From assembly GCF_900112575.1 (NCBI RefSeq), contig NZ_FOMH01000007.1, forward strand, positions 124,001 through 188,000: DNA of 64,000 nt, in the 5' to 3' direction. The translations under genes and the position numbers were made by a program. Below the pieces are notes generated by a model, which did no database searches, had not been told where the DNA came from, and saw nothing but the letters and a program-made list of their open reading frames with translations. Positions 44,212 to 52,545 of this stretch are shown in pieces. The stretch is from Flavobacterium phragmitis (GTDB lineage Bacteria > Bacteroidota > Bacteroidia > Flavobacteriales > Flavobacteriaceae). Numbering within the stretch: position 1 is the first letter of the stretch; every line of letters starts with the position of its first letter.

Positions 44212-46503
44212 CTATTCATAATATAATTGTGATGCGTTGATTTCTTCTTTGTTCAGGCCTTCTTTCTGAATAAAACAGTTTAAAATTGTTCCGCCCGTCA
44301 AATCAAAATAACTGATGTTGAGTTTGTGAAATCCTTTTTCCAGTTTTACAGCGCCGTAAGCTTCGTTCATCCAATGAATGCCATCGTTGTCTACAATTAA
44401 TTCATCATCTATAAAAAGCTTCGATCCGTCGTCTGAAAGCGTCGAAAAAGTATAATTTCCTGTTTCTGGAATAAAGATATATCCGTTGAATTTTAAACCG
44501 ATATAACGCTCTAATTTCGTTTTCCATTTTTCAGCAGTGATTTTGCCTTCTAAAATGCCAGAAGAAACAGGTTTTGCAAGTTCTAAATCCTGAACTTGTT
44601 TAAATGTTCCTGTAAAATACTCGTATTTCAAACCATTTTTCTTTGGCTGAATAGCTAGAGCCGGTCTCAAATCTGGATTGCGAACAATTATTTTGTTTAT
44701 GGAACTTCTTTTGCCACTTTCGCTTATTTGAATTGTTTTAATAATTCGATATTCTCCTTTCGGAATATTTATTGTTACAGGATTTTGATATAATGCTGCC
44801 GTTTCATCAGGATTGTAACCATCAATGGTATAGAAGATTTTCCCATTTTTTATGGTTGGTTTCAAATCCAAAATATATTTTGATGCAATTAATGCTTTTT
44901 CTTCAGAACCAAAAGACGTTGGAACTTTATATAATCTGTTTTCTAATTCCAGTTTTTCTAAATGATAAGGTAATTGATTTTGAATAAAATGATTGTAATT
45001 TTTATTCGGAGTTTGGGTCCACGCGATTTCGGCTAAAGCAAAAATTCTGGGATAAAGCATATAATTTAATTTTGCCGGACTCGTTAAATATTCCGACCAT
45101 AAATTGGCCTGAACTCCTATAATATATTTTTGTTCTTCAACGCTTAAACTATCAACAGGAGTTGGATTGTAATGATACACTTTTTCTAAAGTACTCAATC
45201 TGCCAACCGTAAGCGGTTCGTTTGGTGAATATCCCTGATTATAATCAAAATAGACCGTGCTTTCTGGAGTCATTACGACTGGATGTTTCAGTTTTGCAGC
45301 ATGAATACCGCCCGATTCTCCTCGCCAAGACATAACGGCAGCATTTGGTGCAAGTCCGCCTTCCAAGATCTCATCCCAGCCAAAAACCTGTCTTCCGTTT
45401 GCATTTAGGAATTTTTCAATTCTTTTAATGAAATAACTCTGCAGTTCATGTTCGTCTTTTAAACCCAGATCTTTGATTCGTTTTTGACAGTTTGGACAAA
45501 CTTTCCATCTCGTTTTCGGACATTCGTCTCCTCCGATATGAATATTTTTGCTCGGAAATAAAACGATTACTTCTGTTAAAACATCTTCCAGAAAAGTAAA
45601 AGTTTCTTCTTTTCCTGCACAAAAAACATCTTCAAAAACACCCCAAGACTCTACCACTTTATAATTTCGATCTGGAAAACAAGCCAGATTTGGATATGCG
45701 GTTACAGCTGCAGAAGCATGACCCGGCATTTCGATTTCGGGAATAACATTCACATAATGTGCTTCGGCAAATTTTATGACGTCCTTAATTTCTTCGTGAG
45801 TATAAAATCCGCCGTATGGATTTCCGTCAAAAAAGAAGGGTGATCTTTCGAATTTATTGCCTACTAAAGTCTGTGCTCTTTTAGAACCCACTTCTGTCAG
45901 TTTTGGGTATTTTTTTATTTCAATTCTCCATCCCTGATCGTCTGTTAAGTGCCAGTGAAAGTTGTTTAATTTATAACTGGACATTTGTCTAATAAAATCT
46001 TTTATAACATCAATAGTGAAGAAGTGACGGCAGACGTCTAAATGCAAGCCTCGGTAAGAATATCGGGGTTGATCTTCAATAATTATGCATGGTAATTTAA
46101 TTTCACCGGAAATTTTGTTGGGAAGAAGTTGTAATAATGTTTGAACAGCATAAAAAAGTCCTTCTTCTTTTCCCAAAATTGAAATTTTATTTGAAGTAAT
46201 TTCAATTTTATATCCTTCTTTTGATTTGAAATTTACATCCGAATTAAACTCAATTTTCAGATTTGATTTTTTTGAAGATGATTGAGCGTTTAATGCCGAT
46301 TCTAAAATTTTTGCCGATTTGGATTCCTTTTCGCTGAAATTTTTATTTATAAAATTCACCTGAACTTTTCCGTTAATGCGAATACTGTCTCCAGTCAGTT
46401 TATAAAAGTTTGGAGCTGGAATTATAGAAATGTTCTGTTGTGAATTTTGAGCATTTCCATTTAAGAAAGGAAGAAGGAAAAAGATAAAAAGGAATTTTTT
46501 CAT
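44212..46503 (-). CDS. GH20 beta-N-acetylhexosaminidase with PA14 domain
   Basis: 763 residues with a signal peptide (MKKFLFIFFLLPFLNGNAQ). A GH20b N-terminal domain leads to the catalytic barrel (SYRGLHLDVCRHFF, NFHWHLTDDQGWRIEIKKYP). The catalytic pair is Asp326-Glu327 in IHIGGDECPKTRW, which uses the substrate acetamido group. A chitobiase-type C-terminal domain and a PA14 carbohydrate-binding domain (about 625-760, KYEYFTGTFKQV, DDGSKLFIDDELIVDNDG) follow. It removes terminal GlcNAc or GalNAc from chito-oligosaccharides, glycans or peptidoglycan fragments in the periplasm or at the surface. Confidence 0.94.
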   Translation of the reverse strand: MKKFLFIFFLLPFLNGNAQNSQQNISIIPAPNFYKLTGDSIRINGKVQVNFINKNFSEKESKSAKILESALNAQSSSKKSNLKIEFNSDVNFKSKEGYKIEITSNKISILGKEEGLFYAVQTLLQLLPNKISGEIKLPCIIIEDQPRYSYRGLHLDVCRHFFTIDVIKDFIRQMSSYKLNNFHWHLTDDQGWRIEIKKYPKLTEVGSKRAQTLVGNKFERSPFFFDGNPYGGFYTHEEIKDVIKFAEAHYVNVIPEIEMPGHASAAVTAYPNLACFPDRNYKVVESWGVFEDVFCAGKEETFTFLEDVLTEVIVLFPSKNIHIGGDECPKTRWKVCPNCQKRIKDLGLKDEHELQSYFIKRIEKFLNANGRQVFGWDEILEGGLAPNAAVMSWRGESGGIHAAKLKHPVVMTPESTVYFDYNQGYSPNEPLTVGRLSTLEKVYHYNPTPVDSLSVEEQKYIIGVQANLWSEYLTSPAKLNYMLYPRIFALAEIAWTQTPNKNYNHFIQNQLPYHLEKLELENRLYKVPTSFGSEEKALIASKYILDLKPTIKNGKIFYTIDGYNPDETAALYQNPVTINIPKGEYRIIKTIQISESGKRSSINKIIVRNPDLRPALAIQPKKNGLKYEYFTGTFKQVQDLELAKPVSSGILEGKITAEKWKTKLERYIGLKFNGYIFIPETGNYTFSTLSDDGSKLFIDDELIVDNDGIHWMNEAYGAVKLEKGFHKLNISYFDLTGGTILNCFIQKEGLNKEEINASQLYYE

Positions 46504-46660
46504 AAGAGAAAAACTTTAAATTGTATTAAAAAGGTATTTTAAAGATAGGTAAAGGATTTTAAAACTGGTTTTTGAGTGATTTTATTGATAATACCGCTTT
46601 TGGTTTCGATGAAATATTTATTGAAATGTTTATTTTTGTAATTAGAAAAAAACAATCGGC

Positions 46661-47437
46661 ATGAGCACTGAAAATGAAGTTTTAAATTACAGTAAAGAAG
46701 AACGTAAAAATCATATTCTAAAAGAAATCAACCTGCACACGCGTGTGAGTTTTGAAACTCTTTCGGCTAAACTTGGTGTTTCCGAAGATACTGTTCGCCG
46801 TGATATTAATGAATTGGATGCCGACTCGCTTTTGATTAAAGTGAAAGGTGGTGCCATGACCAAAGGATATCACTATTCTTCATCTAACCAGACTTATGCT
46901 GTAGAAGCCAAACAAGTTATTGCACAAAAAGCAGTCGCTCTTCTTCATGATGGAATGGTTTTAATTGTTGACGGAGGAACTACTATTCGTGAATTCATCC
47001 GCTTAATTCCAAATGATCTTAATCTGACTGTTTTTACAATTACGGCTTTAACGGCGGTTCAGCTTTTAGATAAACCTAATATCAAAACTATCATGATTGG
47101 TGGAAGCATTTCTTCATACAGTCAAATGTGTGTGAGCGGTGAAGCTTTTCATCAATTGGCCAATATAAAAGCAGATCTTTTGGTTTTGGGAACAAATGCT
47201 CTAGACATTGACGGCGGTTATTCTGATTCTGACTGGGAAACGGTTCAGGTTAAAAAAGCCATGATTCAGGCTTCAAAGAAAACTGCAGTTTTAACTATTA
47301 CTGAAAAACTGAATACCGTTCTTAAAATGAAAATTGCCAGTGTATCTGAGGTAAATTATGTAATTACCGAAGAAGAACCAACGAGTACCAAACTAAAACC
47401 ATATAAAGAAAACTTTCCAAGTTTGACGGTAATTTAA
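46661..47437 (+). CDS. DeoR-family transcriptional regulator
   Basis: 258 residues. N-terminal HTH (ERKNHILKEINLHTRVSFETLSAKLGVSEDTVRRDINELDADSLLIKVKGGA), then the DeoRC sugar-phosphate sensing domain (DGMVLIVDGGTTIREFIRLIP, KTIMIGGSISSYSQMCVSG, DLLVLGTNALDIDGGYSD). Divergent from the GH20 gene and convergent with the dipeptidase operon, overlapping its last gene by 4 bp. It may control either. DeoR effectors are usually phosphorylated sugars, which would fit an amino-sugar link with GH20. Confidence 0.92.
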   Translation: MSTENEVLNYSKEERKNHILKEINLHTRVSFETLSAKLGVSEDTVRRDINELDADSLLIKVKGGAMTKGYHYSSSNQTYAVEAKQVIAQKAVALLHDGMVLIVDGGTTIREFIRLIPNDLNLTVFTITALTAVQLLDKPNIKTIMIGGSISSYSQMCVSGEAFHQLANIKADLLVLGTNALDIDGGYSDSDWETVQVKKAMIQASKKTAVLTITEKLNTVLKMKIASVSEVNYVITEEEPTSTKLKPYKENFPSLTVI

Positions 47438-48504
47438 TCCCAATTTTTTACCAGAAAATCAATCCAGTTTTGATGAAAGATTTTTTTCAGATCTTCATCA
47501 GTATAACCATGATTTTTAAATATCAAAACTAACTTTTGTAAATCGGCAATGGTGTCTAAATCATACGGACATTGTTCTGTTCCAAAAGCGCCGTCCAAAT
47601 CGGAACCAATTCCGATATGATTTGCATTTCCTGCCAGTTGGCAAATATGATCCATGTGTTTGAAAGCGGTTTCTAAACTGCAATTCATTTTCTTCGGATC
47701 TGAAATTCCTCTTTCCCAATTCGGAACCATCATCCACGCATCTAAAGCACCGCCAATAACAGCTCCTCTGGAAATTAAAGCTTTAATCATCTCGTCGCTG
47801 TATTGGCGATTATGATCAACTAAAGCCCTGCAATTGTTGTGACTTGCCCAAACCGCTCCATTAAAATGATCTAATGCCTGCCAAAAAGCATCGTCGCATA
47901 AATGTGTCGCATCCAGAATAATATTCAAACGTTCCATTTCTTTCAATAAATCAATTCCGTTCTGGTTCATTTTTCCAGTTGCATCGGTTCCGTTGGCATA
48001 TCTTCCCGGGCCGTAATGTGCGGGGCCAATGGCTCGCAATCCATAATTATAGGCTTTTTCCAAATAGGAAATATTTACAATTGAATCGGCACCTTCCAAA
48101 CTTAAAATATATCCAATTGGTTTTTTATCGTTTGGAGTTCCGTCATTCCATAAATCATAATGTTTTAGGAGTGATTTTTTATTTGTAATCTGCGTCATTT
48201 CTCCGGCTTCTTCCATGGATTTGTACCAGGTCAGCTGTCCTTGAGTTTGTGCCCAGGCTTGTTCCGGAGAATTCCATCCCGGAATAATACTACCCGGTTT
48301 TACAAATCTTGCGATTTGAGTGGCAACCACAATTCCGATATTACCGCGTCGAAGATCGGGAAAAGAAACTGTTGCGCGTTCGCGATCGGGTTTGTCGGTC
48401 ATTCCTTTTTCCAAATGACGTAAAGTTGGAACATCGTTTCTCAGATCCCGATTCCATTCCATTGCATTCATGCTGAGATCCAAATGAGCGTCTAGTATAA
48501 ACAT
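47434..48504 (-). CDS. Membrane-dipeptidase-family (M19) dipeptidase
   Basis: 356 residues without signal peptide. N-terminal metal ligands in DAHLDLSMN, the metal/active segment TDATGKMNQNGIDLLKEMERLNIILDATHL, ASHNNCRALVDHNRQYSDEMI and the end HIGIGSDLDGAFG. M19 zinc enzymes split dipeptides and often accept a D-residue at the C-terminal side. Last gene of a four-gene minus-strand operon (gntP, ridA, D-TA, dipeptidase), 9 nt after the D-TA gene. The set suggests breakdown of D-amino-acid-containing dipeptides. Confidence 0.92.
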   Translation of the reverse strand: MFILDAHLDLSMNAMEWNRDLRNDVPTLRHLEKGMTDKPDRERATVSFPDLRRGNIGIVVATQIARFVKPGSIIPGWNSPEQAWAQTQGQLTWYKSMEEAGEMTQITNKKSLLKHYDLWNDGTPNDKKPIGYILSLEGADSIVNISYLEKAYNYGLRAIGPAHYGPGRYANGTDATGKMNQNGIDLLKEMERLNIILDATHLCDDAFWQALDHFNGAVWASHNNCRALVDHNRQYSDEMIKALISRGAVIGGALDAWMMVPNWERGISDPKKMNCSLETAFKHMDHICQLAGNANHIGIGSDLDGAFGTEQCPYDLDTIADLQKLVLIFKNHGYTDEDLKKIFHQNWIDFLVKNWD

Positions 48505-48513
48505 AAGTAAAAT

Positions 48514-49617
48514 TTAAATAGTGTTTTTTCGGCCTCTTGCGCCAACTGGCCATTGCGCATAAATTTGATGTTTTTTGTTCACTGTCTGAAGATTGTCGTA
48601 TAAAGCGACAGTCGGACAAACATGATACGGTTCGGCATAAATAATATCGCCAATTTCATATTCATTCTGACTTCGATTTTCTACAATCAAATGTTCTTCA
48701 GAATGAGCAGTCGGAATAAGGTTTTCATCATTCAAAACAACCAATCTTTTATCAATTGGATTTTCTGATGAAACCGCTTTATAACCAATATCAACACAAA
48801 TAGTATTTTTTGTAGGTTTTGAAATGATAGTTCCCACAATCACCAATGCAGGCTTAAAATCTTGTTCCGGAAGATGAGCCTGATAATTAGAATCCCAAAA
48901 AACAAAAGTTCCTGGACTGCATTCTACATTTTCCTGTGATGCATAAAACGGAAATGTGTTTGAACCTCCTGCCACAATTTTTAAATCATAATTACTGGTT
49001 GCAATTTGATTGATAATTTGGTTGAATGCTTTCGAAGCTTCTAAATTTCGTTCTTCCAAACTTCCTTTTATATGTCCGTCATAAATATGAATTCCTTCAA
49101 AATGAAGATTTTTTAATTTTAGAATCTCCGCAATTAATGCTTTCCAATCTTCAGAAATAGAAAATCCTGTTCGGTTCATTCCGGTATTTAAATCCAAATA
49201 AACGGAAAGAATTAGATTATTTCTTTGCGCAATTTCATTTAAATCAGAAGCCGTTTTCAGATTGTCTACAATAGTGGAAAAATGAATTTCAGGAAATTTT
49301 TTAATCAATGAAATCCATCTTTCGACTTTTAATCCAACAGGTTGATAAGCTAAAAGAATATCTTCGATACTTTGATTGGCAGCCAATTCAGCTTCAGGAA
49401 TTGTAGCGCACTTTATTTTCTTGATATTGTAAATTTTGAAAAGCTCCAGAATTTCGGCATTTTTATGTGTTTTAATGTGCGGACGCAATCGCTGCGTGTC
49501 GCCTTTGACATAAGAAATTAACTTTTCGATATTGTGTCTTATACGATCTTCGTAAACTGCTAAAAACGGAGTATCGATAAGCGTTTCGGAATTGATTTTC
49601 CACCAGTTCTTTTGCAT
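48514..49617 (-). CDS. D-threonine aldolase-like PLP enzyme (alanine racemase fold)
   Basis: 367 residues. PLP lysine Lys49 in RPHIKTHKNAE, barrel motifs DLNTGMNRTGF and VAGGSNTFPFY, and the C-terminal metal site in YAEPYHVCPTVALYD. This is the D-TA family (D-threonine aldolase, D-serine dehydratase-like enzymes), which cleave or deaminate D-beta-hydroxy amino acids. The exact reaction cannot be decided from motifs. The neighbouring RidA would remove enamine/imine products, which favours a dehydratase-type reaction. Confidence 0.88.
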   Translation of the reverse strand: MQKNWWKINSETLIDTPFLAVYEDRIRHNIEKLISYVKGDTQRLRPHIKTHKNAEILELFKIYNIKKIKCATIPEAELAANQSIEDILLAYQPVGLKVERWISLIKKFPEIHFSTIVDNLKTASDLNEIAQRNNLILSVYLDLNTGMNRTGFSISEDWKALIAEILKLKNLHFEGIHIYDGHIKGSLEERNLEASKAFNQIINQIATSNYDLKIVAGGSNTFPFYASQENVECSPGTFVFWDSNYQAHLPEQDFKPALVIVGTIISKPTKNTICVDIGYKAVSSENPIDKRLVVLNDENLIPTAHSEEHLIVENRSQNEYEIGDIIYAEPYHVCPTVALYDNLQTVNKKHQIYAQWPVGARGRKNTI

Positions 49618-49649
49618 GTTTTTTTTATTACGTTGAACATAATTTTTTA

Positions 49650-49797
49650 TTTAAACACATAGAAACGTAGATTTTTATCATTTGAATTTTTAAAGATTAA
49701 AATAAATGACTAGTCATTTTCACATAGCCTATGTTTATTAATCTAAAGTGAAACGCCTTTTAAGCAGAATCAAAAACTATGTTTCTATGTGTTTAAA
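49650..49797. repeat. Nested palindromes in the ridA / D-TA gap
   Basis: Outer arms 49650-49670 and 49777-49797 pair at 20 of 21 positions (tttaaacacatagaaac...). Inside are a 16-bp perfect palindrome aaatgactagtcattt (49704-49719) and acatag-c-ctatgt (49722-49734). The whole lies in a 185-bp gap within the operon. Confidence 0.7.
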
Positions 49798-49802
49798 AAA
49801 AA

Positions 49803-50270
49803 TTAATACAATTCAAAAAGCGCTTCGACTTCAACCGGAATATTATCAGGAAGAGATCCAAATCCGACAGCGCTTCTCACACCGATTCCGTTTTCTTGTC
49901 CCCAAACTTCTGCAAATAATTCACTGCAACCGTTTATTACGTAAGGATGTCTTAAGAAATCTGAAGTACAGTTTACCATTCCCAAAACTTTGATGACTCT
50001 TTTTACTTTGCTCAAACTCCCAAAATTGGTTACAATTGTCGAAAGCATAGTCAATCCAACTTGTCTTGCGGCTATTTTTCCAGCTTCGATGTCCATGTCT
50101 TCTCCAATGCGGCCAATAATTAAAGATTTATCATCCTGAACAGGACCATGTCCGGATAGATATAAATATTTCCCGTCTACTAAGTAAGGTTTATAAATTC
50201 CCAACGGCTGTGGAGCTGGAGGTAATGACAAACCCAGACTTTCGAATTTTTCTTGAGGATTTAAACTCAT
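49803..50270 (-). CDS. RidA-family protein
   Basis: 155 residues of the YjgF/YER057c/UK114 family. Typical are GIYKPYLVDGKYLYLSGHGPV, the RQVGLTMLSTI helix and the C-terminal ENGIGVRSAVGFGSLPDNIPVEVEALFEL, where the Arg of VRSAVG is the usual imine-binding residue. RidA hydrolyses reactive enamine/imine intermediates formed by PLP dehydratases. The larger, YjgH-like subgroup fits. 4 nt after gntP, upstream of the D-TA gene. Confidence 0.92.
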   Translation of the reverse strand: MSLNPQEKFESLGLSLPPAPQPLGIYKPYLVDGKYLYLSGHGPVQDDKSLIIGRIGEDMDIEAGKIAARQVGLTMLSTIVTNFGSLSKVKRVIKVLGMVNCTSDFLRHPYVINGCSELFAEVWGQENGIGVRSAVGFGSLPDNIPVEVEALFELY

Positions 50271-50274
50271 GATT

Positions 50275-51594
50275 TTAATGTATTAAAGCGTTTAAAATAA
50301 ATATAAATACGATTCCCAAAACAGAAACCAATGATTCCATTACAGTCCAAGATTTAAAAGTGTCTTTTAGACTGATGTTAAAATACTCTTTGAACATCCA
50401 GAAACTCGGGTCGTTAACATGTGAACACATTAAACTTCCGGCTCCAACAGAAAGAACAAAGAGATTAGGGTCGAGATCGTTTGATTGTAATAAAGGTAAT
50501 AAAACGCTGGCAGTCATTAATCCTGCAGCAGTTGCAGAGCCCACACAAATACGAATAATCGCCGCCATAATCCACGCTAATAAAAAGGGATGAATATTAA
50601 CCTGATTTAAAGTCGCAACAATAGTTTCGTTTACGCCGCTTACAATCATTACTTCTTTTAAACAGCCTGCACCGCCGACAATTAAAACAATTAAAGCAAC
50701 GTCTTTTATAGCCTGTGTATAATCGTCCATAACAGATGACATACTTCTGTTCATTTTAATTCCTAAAGTGTAAGTGCAGAGTAAAAGTGACAATAACATT
50801 ATGATACTTGGATCTCCGATAATTTTACAGATAGCGATTAGTTTTTCATTATCTGAAATTAGTGGAAGCAAAGAAGTAATTGTTAATCCGAAAACGGGAA
50901 ATAAAGCAGAGAATAAACTCAGTCCAAAACTCGGTAATTTACCTTCGTTAGTTATTTCTTCCACATTTAAAATCTCATGATCCGATTCGGTTTTGATGTT
51001 TTTAAAGCGAGTTGAAAACCAAAGTCCGGCAATTAAAATGGTTGGAATTGCAATGATAATTCCGTAAATTAAAACCAATCCGATATCTGCTTTCAAAATG
51101 CTGCTCAAAGCCATTGGGGAAGGATGTGGTGGCAGAAATCCGTGTGCAACAGAAAGTGAAGCCAGCATGGGAATTCCCAAATAAACTTTAGATAATTTAA
51201 ATTGATGTGCCACCGAAAAAATCAACGGAACTAAAAGTACAAAACCAACGCTGTAGAAAAGCGGAATTCCGATGATGAAGCCAGTTATCATTAAACCCAA
51301 ACGAACATATTTTCTGCCAGTCCAATTCATGACCGTTTTGGCAATCACTTTTGCGGCGCCAGAAGAAACGGCAAGTTTACCAATACAGGTTCCGAAAACA
51401 ATAATCAAAGTGATTGAGCCGAGCATTTCGCCTAGGCCTTTTTGCAAAACAGGAGAAATCGTTTCTATTGGCAATCCAAGAAAAAGAGCAGCCAAAAGCG
51501 ACGTAACGATAAAAGCTATAAACGGATTGATTTTAAGCCAGGCAATCTGTAGAATTAAAAAAATAATGCACGCAGTGAGTATGAGAATGCTCAT
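50275..51594 (-). CDS. GntP-family permease
   Basis: 439 residues with about 12 membrane spans, and GntP-family motifs (KGLGEMLGSITLIIVFGTCIGKL near residue 55, PHPSPMALSSILKADIGLVLIYG, SATAAGLMTASVLLPLL, GAGSLMCSHVNDPSFWMFKEYF). The family moves gluconate and related acids, and in some species D-serine (DsdX). With an M19 dipeptidase and a D-TA enzyme downstream, D-serine or a D-hydroxy amino acid is a likelier cargo here than gluconate; this is inference. First gene of the operon. Confidence 0.93.
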   Translation of the reverse strand: MSILILTACIIFLILQIAWLKINPFIAFIVTSLLAALFLGLPIETISPVLQKGLGEMLGSITLIIVFGTCIGKLAVSSGAAKVIAKTVMNWTGRKYVRLGLMITGFIIGIPLFYSVGFVLLVPLIFSVAHQFKLSKVYLGIPMLASLSVAHGFLPPHPSPMALSSILKADIGLVLIYGIIIAIPTILIAGLWFSTRFKNIKTESDHEILNVEEITNEGKLPSFGLSLFSALFPVFGLTITSLLPLISDNEKLIAICKIIGDPSIIMLLSLLLCTYTLGIKMNRSMSSVMDDYTQAIKDVALIVLIVGGAGCLKEVMIVSGVNETIVATLNQVNIHPFLLAWIMAAIIRICVGSATAAGLMTASVLLPLLQSNDLDPNLFVLSVGAGSLMCSHVNDPSFWMFKEYFNISLKDTFKSWTVMESLVSVLGIVFIFILNALIH

Positions 51595-51777
51595 GGTTTG
51601 TGGTTGTATTTTAGTTAGTTATAATTGTGGTTGGAATTTCAAATATATAAAATATTTCTACACTTCGCATTTTTTTTGCAAAAACTGCGTTTTTTTTGCA
51701 ATGATAATGTTAAAAATATTGGGTTGTAAATAAAGATTCCGTCGATGTTTTCTACCTTTATGGAAAAATACAACGAA

Positions 51778-52545
51778 ATGAAAATTGCTTTAATCCAATC
51801 CGACCTTGTTTGGGAGAATGCTGTTGCAAACAGAGAAAATTTCGATTCAAAAATTAATGAAATCGATTCTGGAATTAATTTGATTGTGCTTCCGGAAATG
51901 TTTTCTACAGGATTTACAATGAATGCTTCGGATGTTGCAGAAACTATGCAGGGAGAAACTCTTGAATGGATGAAATGGAAGGCCAAACAAAAAAATGCAG
52001 CTATTACAGGAAGTGTCATTATAACTGAAAACGATGCATTTTACAATAGAATGTTTTTTGTTTTTCCGTCAGGAGATTTTCAATATTATGATAAACGACA
52101 TCTGTTTTCATTGGCGGGCGAAGATCAGTTTTATACTTCTGGAACTCAAAAAGTAATTGTCGATTATCTGGGTTGGAAAATCGGTCTTCAGATTTGCTAT
52201 GATCTGCGATTTCCTGTTTTTGCAAGAAATGTCGAAAATTACGATTTGCTTTTATATGTTGCCAACTGGCCAAAAGTCCGTATCAATGCTTGGGATACTT
52301 TGTTAAATGCTCGTGCAATTGAAAATTTGTGTTATGTTGCTGGAGTAAACAGAGTTGGTTTTGATGATAATGATTTTGAGCATAATGGTCATACCCAATT
52401 AATTGATTATTGGGGGAATTATATTATAAAGCCACAAGAAACTCAGGGAGTTTTTGTGGCTGAATTGGATAAAAATATAATGTTGGAGACTCGCAGAAAA
52501 TTGAATTTTCTAGGCGATAGAGACCAATTTGAACTTAAGCTTTAA
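51778..52545 (+). CDS. Nitrilase-superfamily amidohydrolase (omega-amidase-like)
   Basis: 255 residues from the ATG at 51778; upstream in-frame ATG codons (51745) give an unlikely extension. The triad is Glu40 (LPEMFSTGF), Lys106 (YYDKRHLFSLAGE) and Cys140 (LQICYDLRFP). MFSTGFTMN and YVANWPKVRINAWDTLLNARAIEN are characteristic of the YafV/omega-amidase group, which hydrolyses alpha-ketoglutaramate and similar omega-amides. The stop codon overlaps the convergent lipoprotein gene by 4 bp. Confidence 0.92.
   Translation: MKIALIQSDLVWENAVANRENFDSKINEIDSGINLIVLPEMFSTGFTMNASDVAETMQGETLEWMKWKAKQKNAAITGSVIITENDAFYNRMFFVFPSGDFQYYDKRHLFSLAGEDQFYTSGTQKVIVDYLGWKIGLQICYDLRFPVFARNVENYDLLLYVANWPKVRINAWDTLLNARAIENLCYVAGVNRVGFDDNDFEHNGHTQLIDYWGNYIIKPQETQGVFVAELDKNIMLETRRKLNFLGDRDQFELKL

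Noticed and set aside
49748..49993. 81-residue plus-strand frame opposite ridA
   Set aside because: Starts in the palindrome gap and is antisense to ridA.
52542..52545. 4-bp overlap of convergent genes as a sign of frameshift
   Set aside because: Both genes have normal ends; overlapping stop codons of convergent genes are common (also at 47434-47437).
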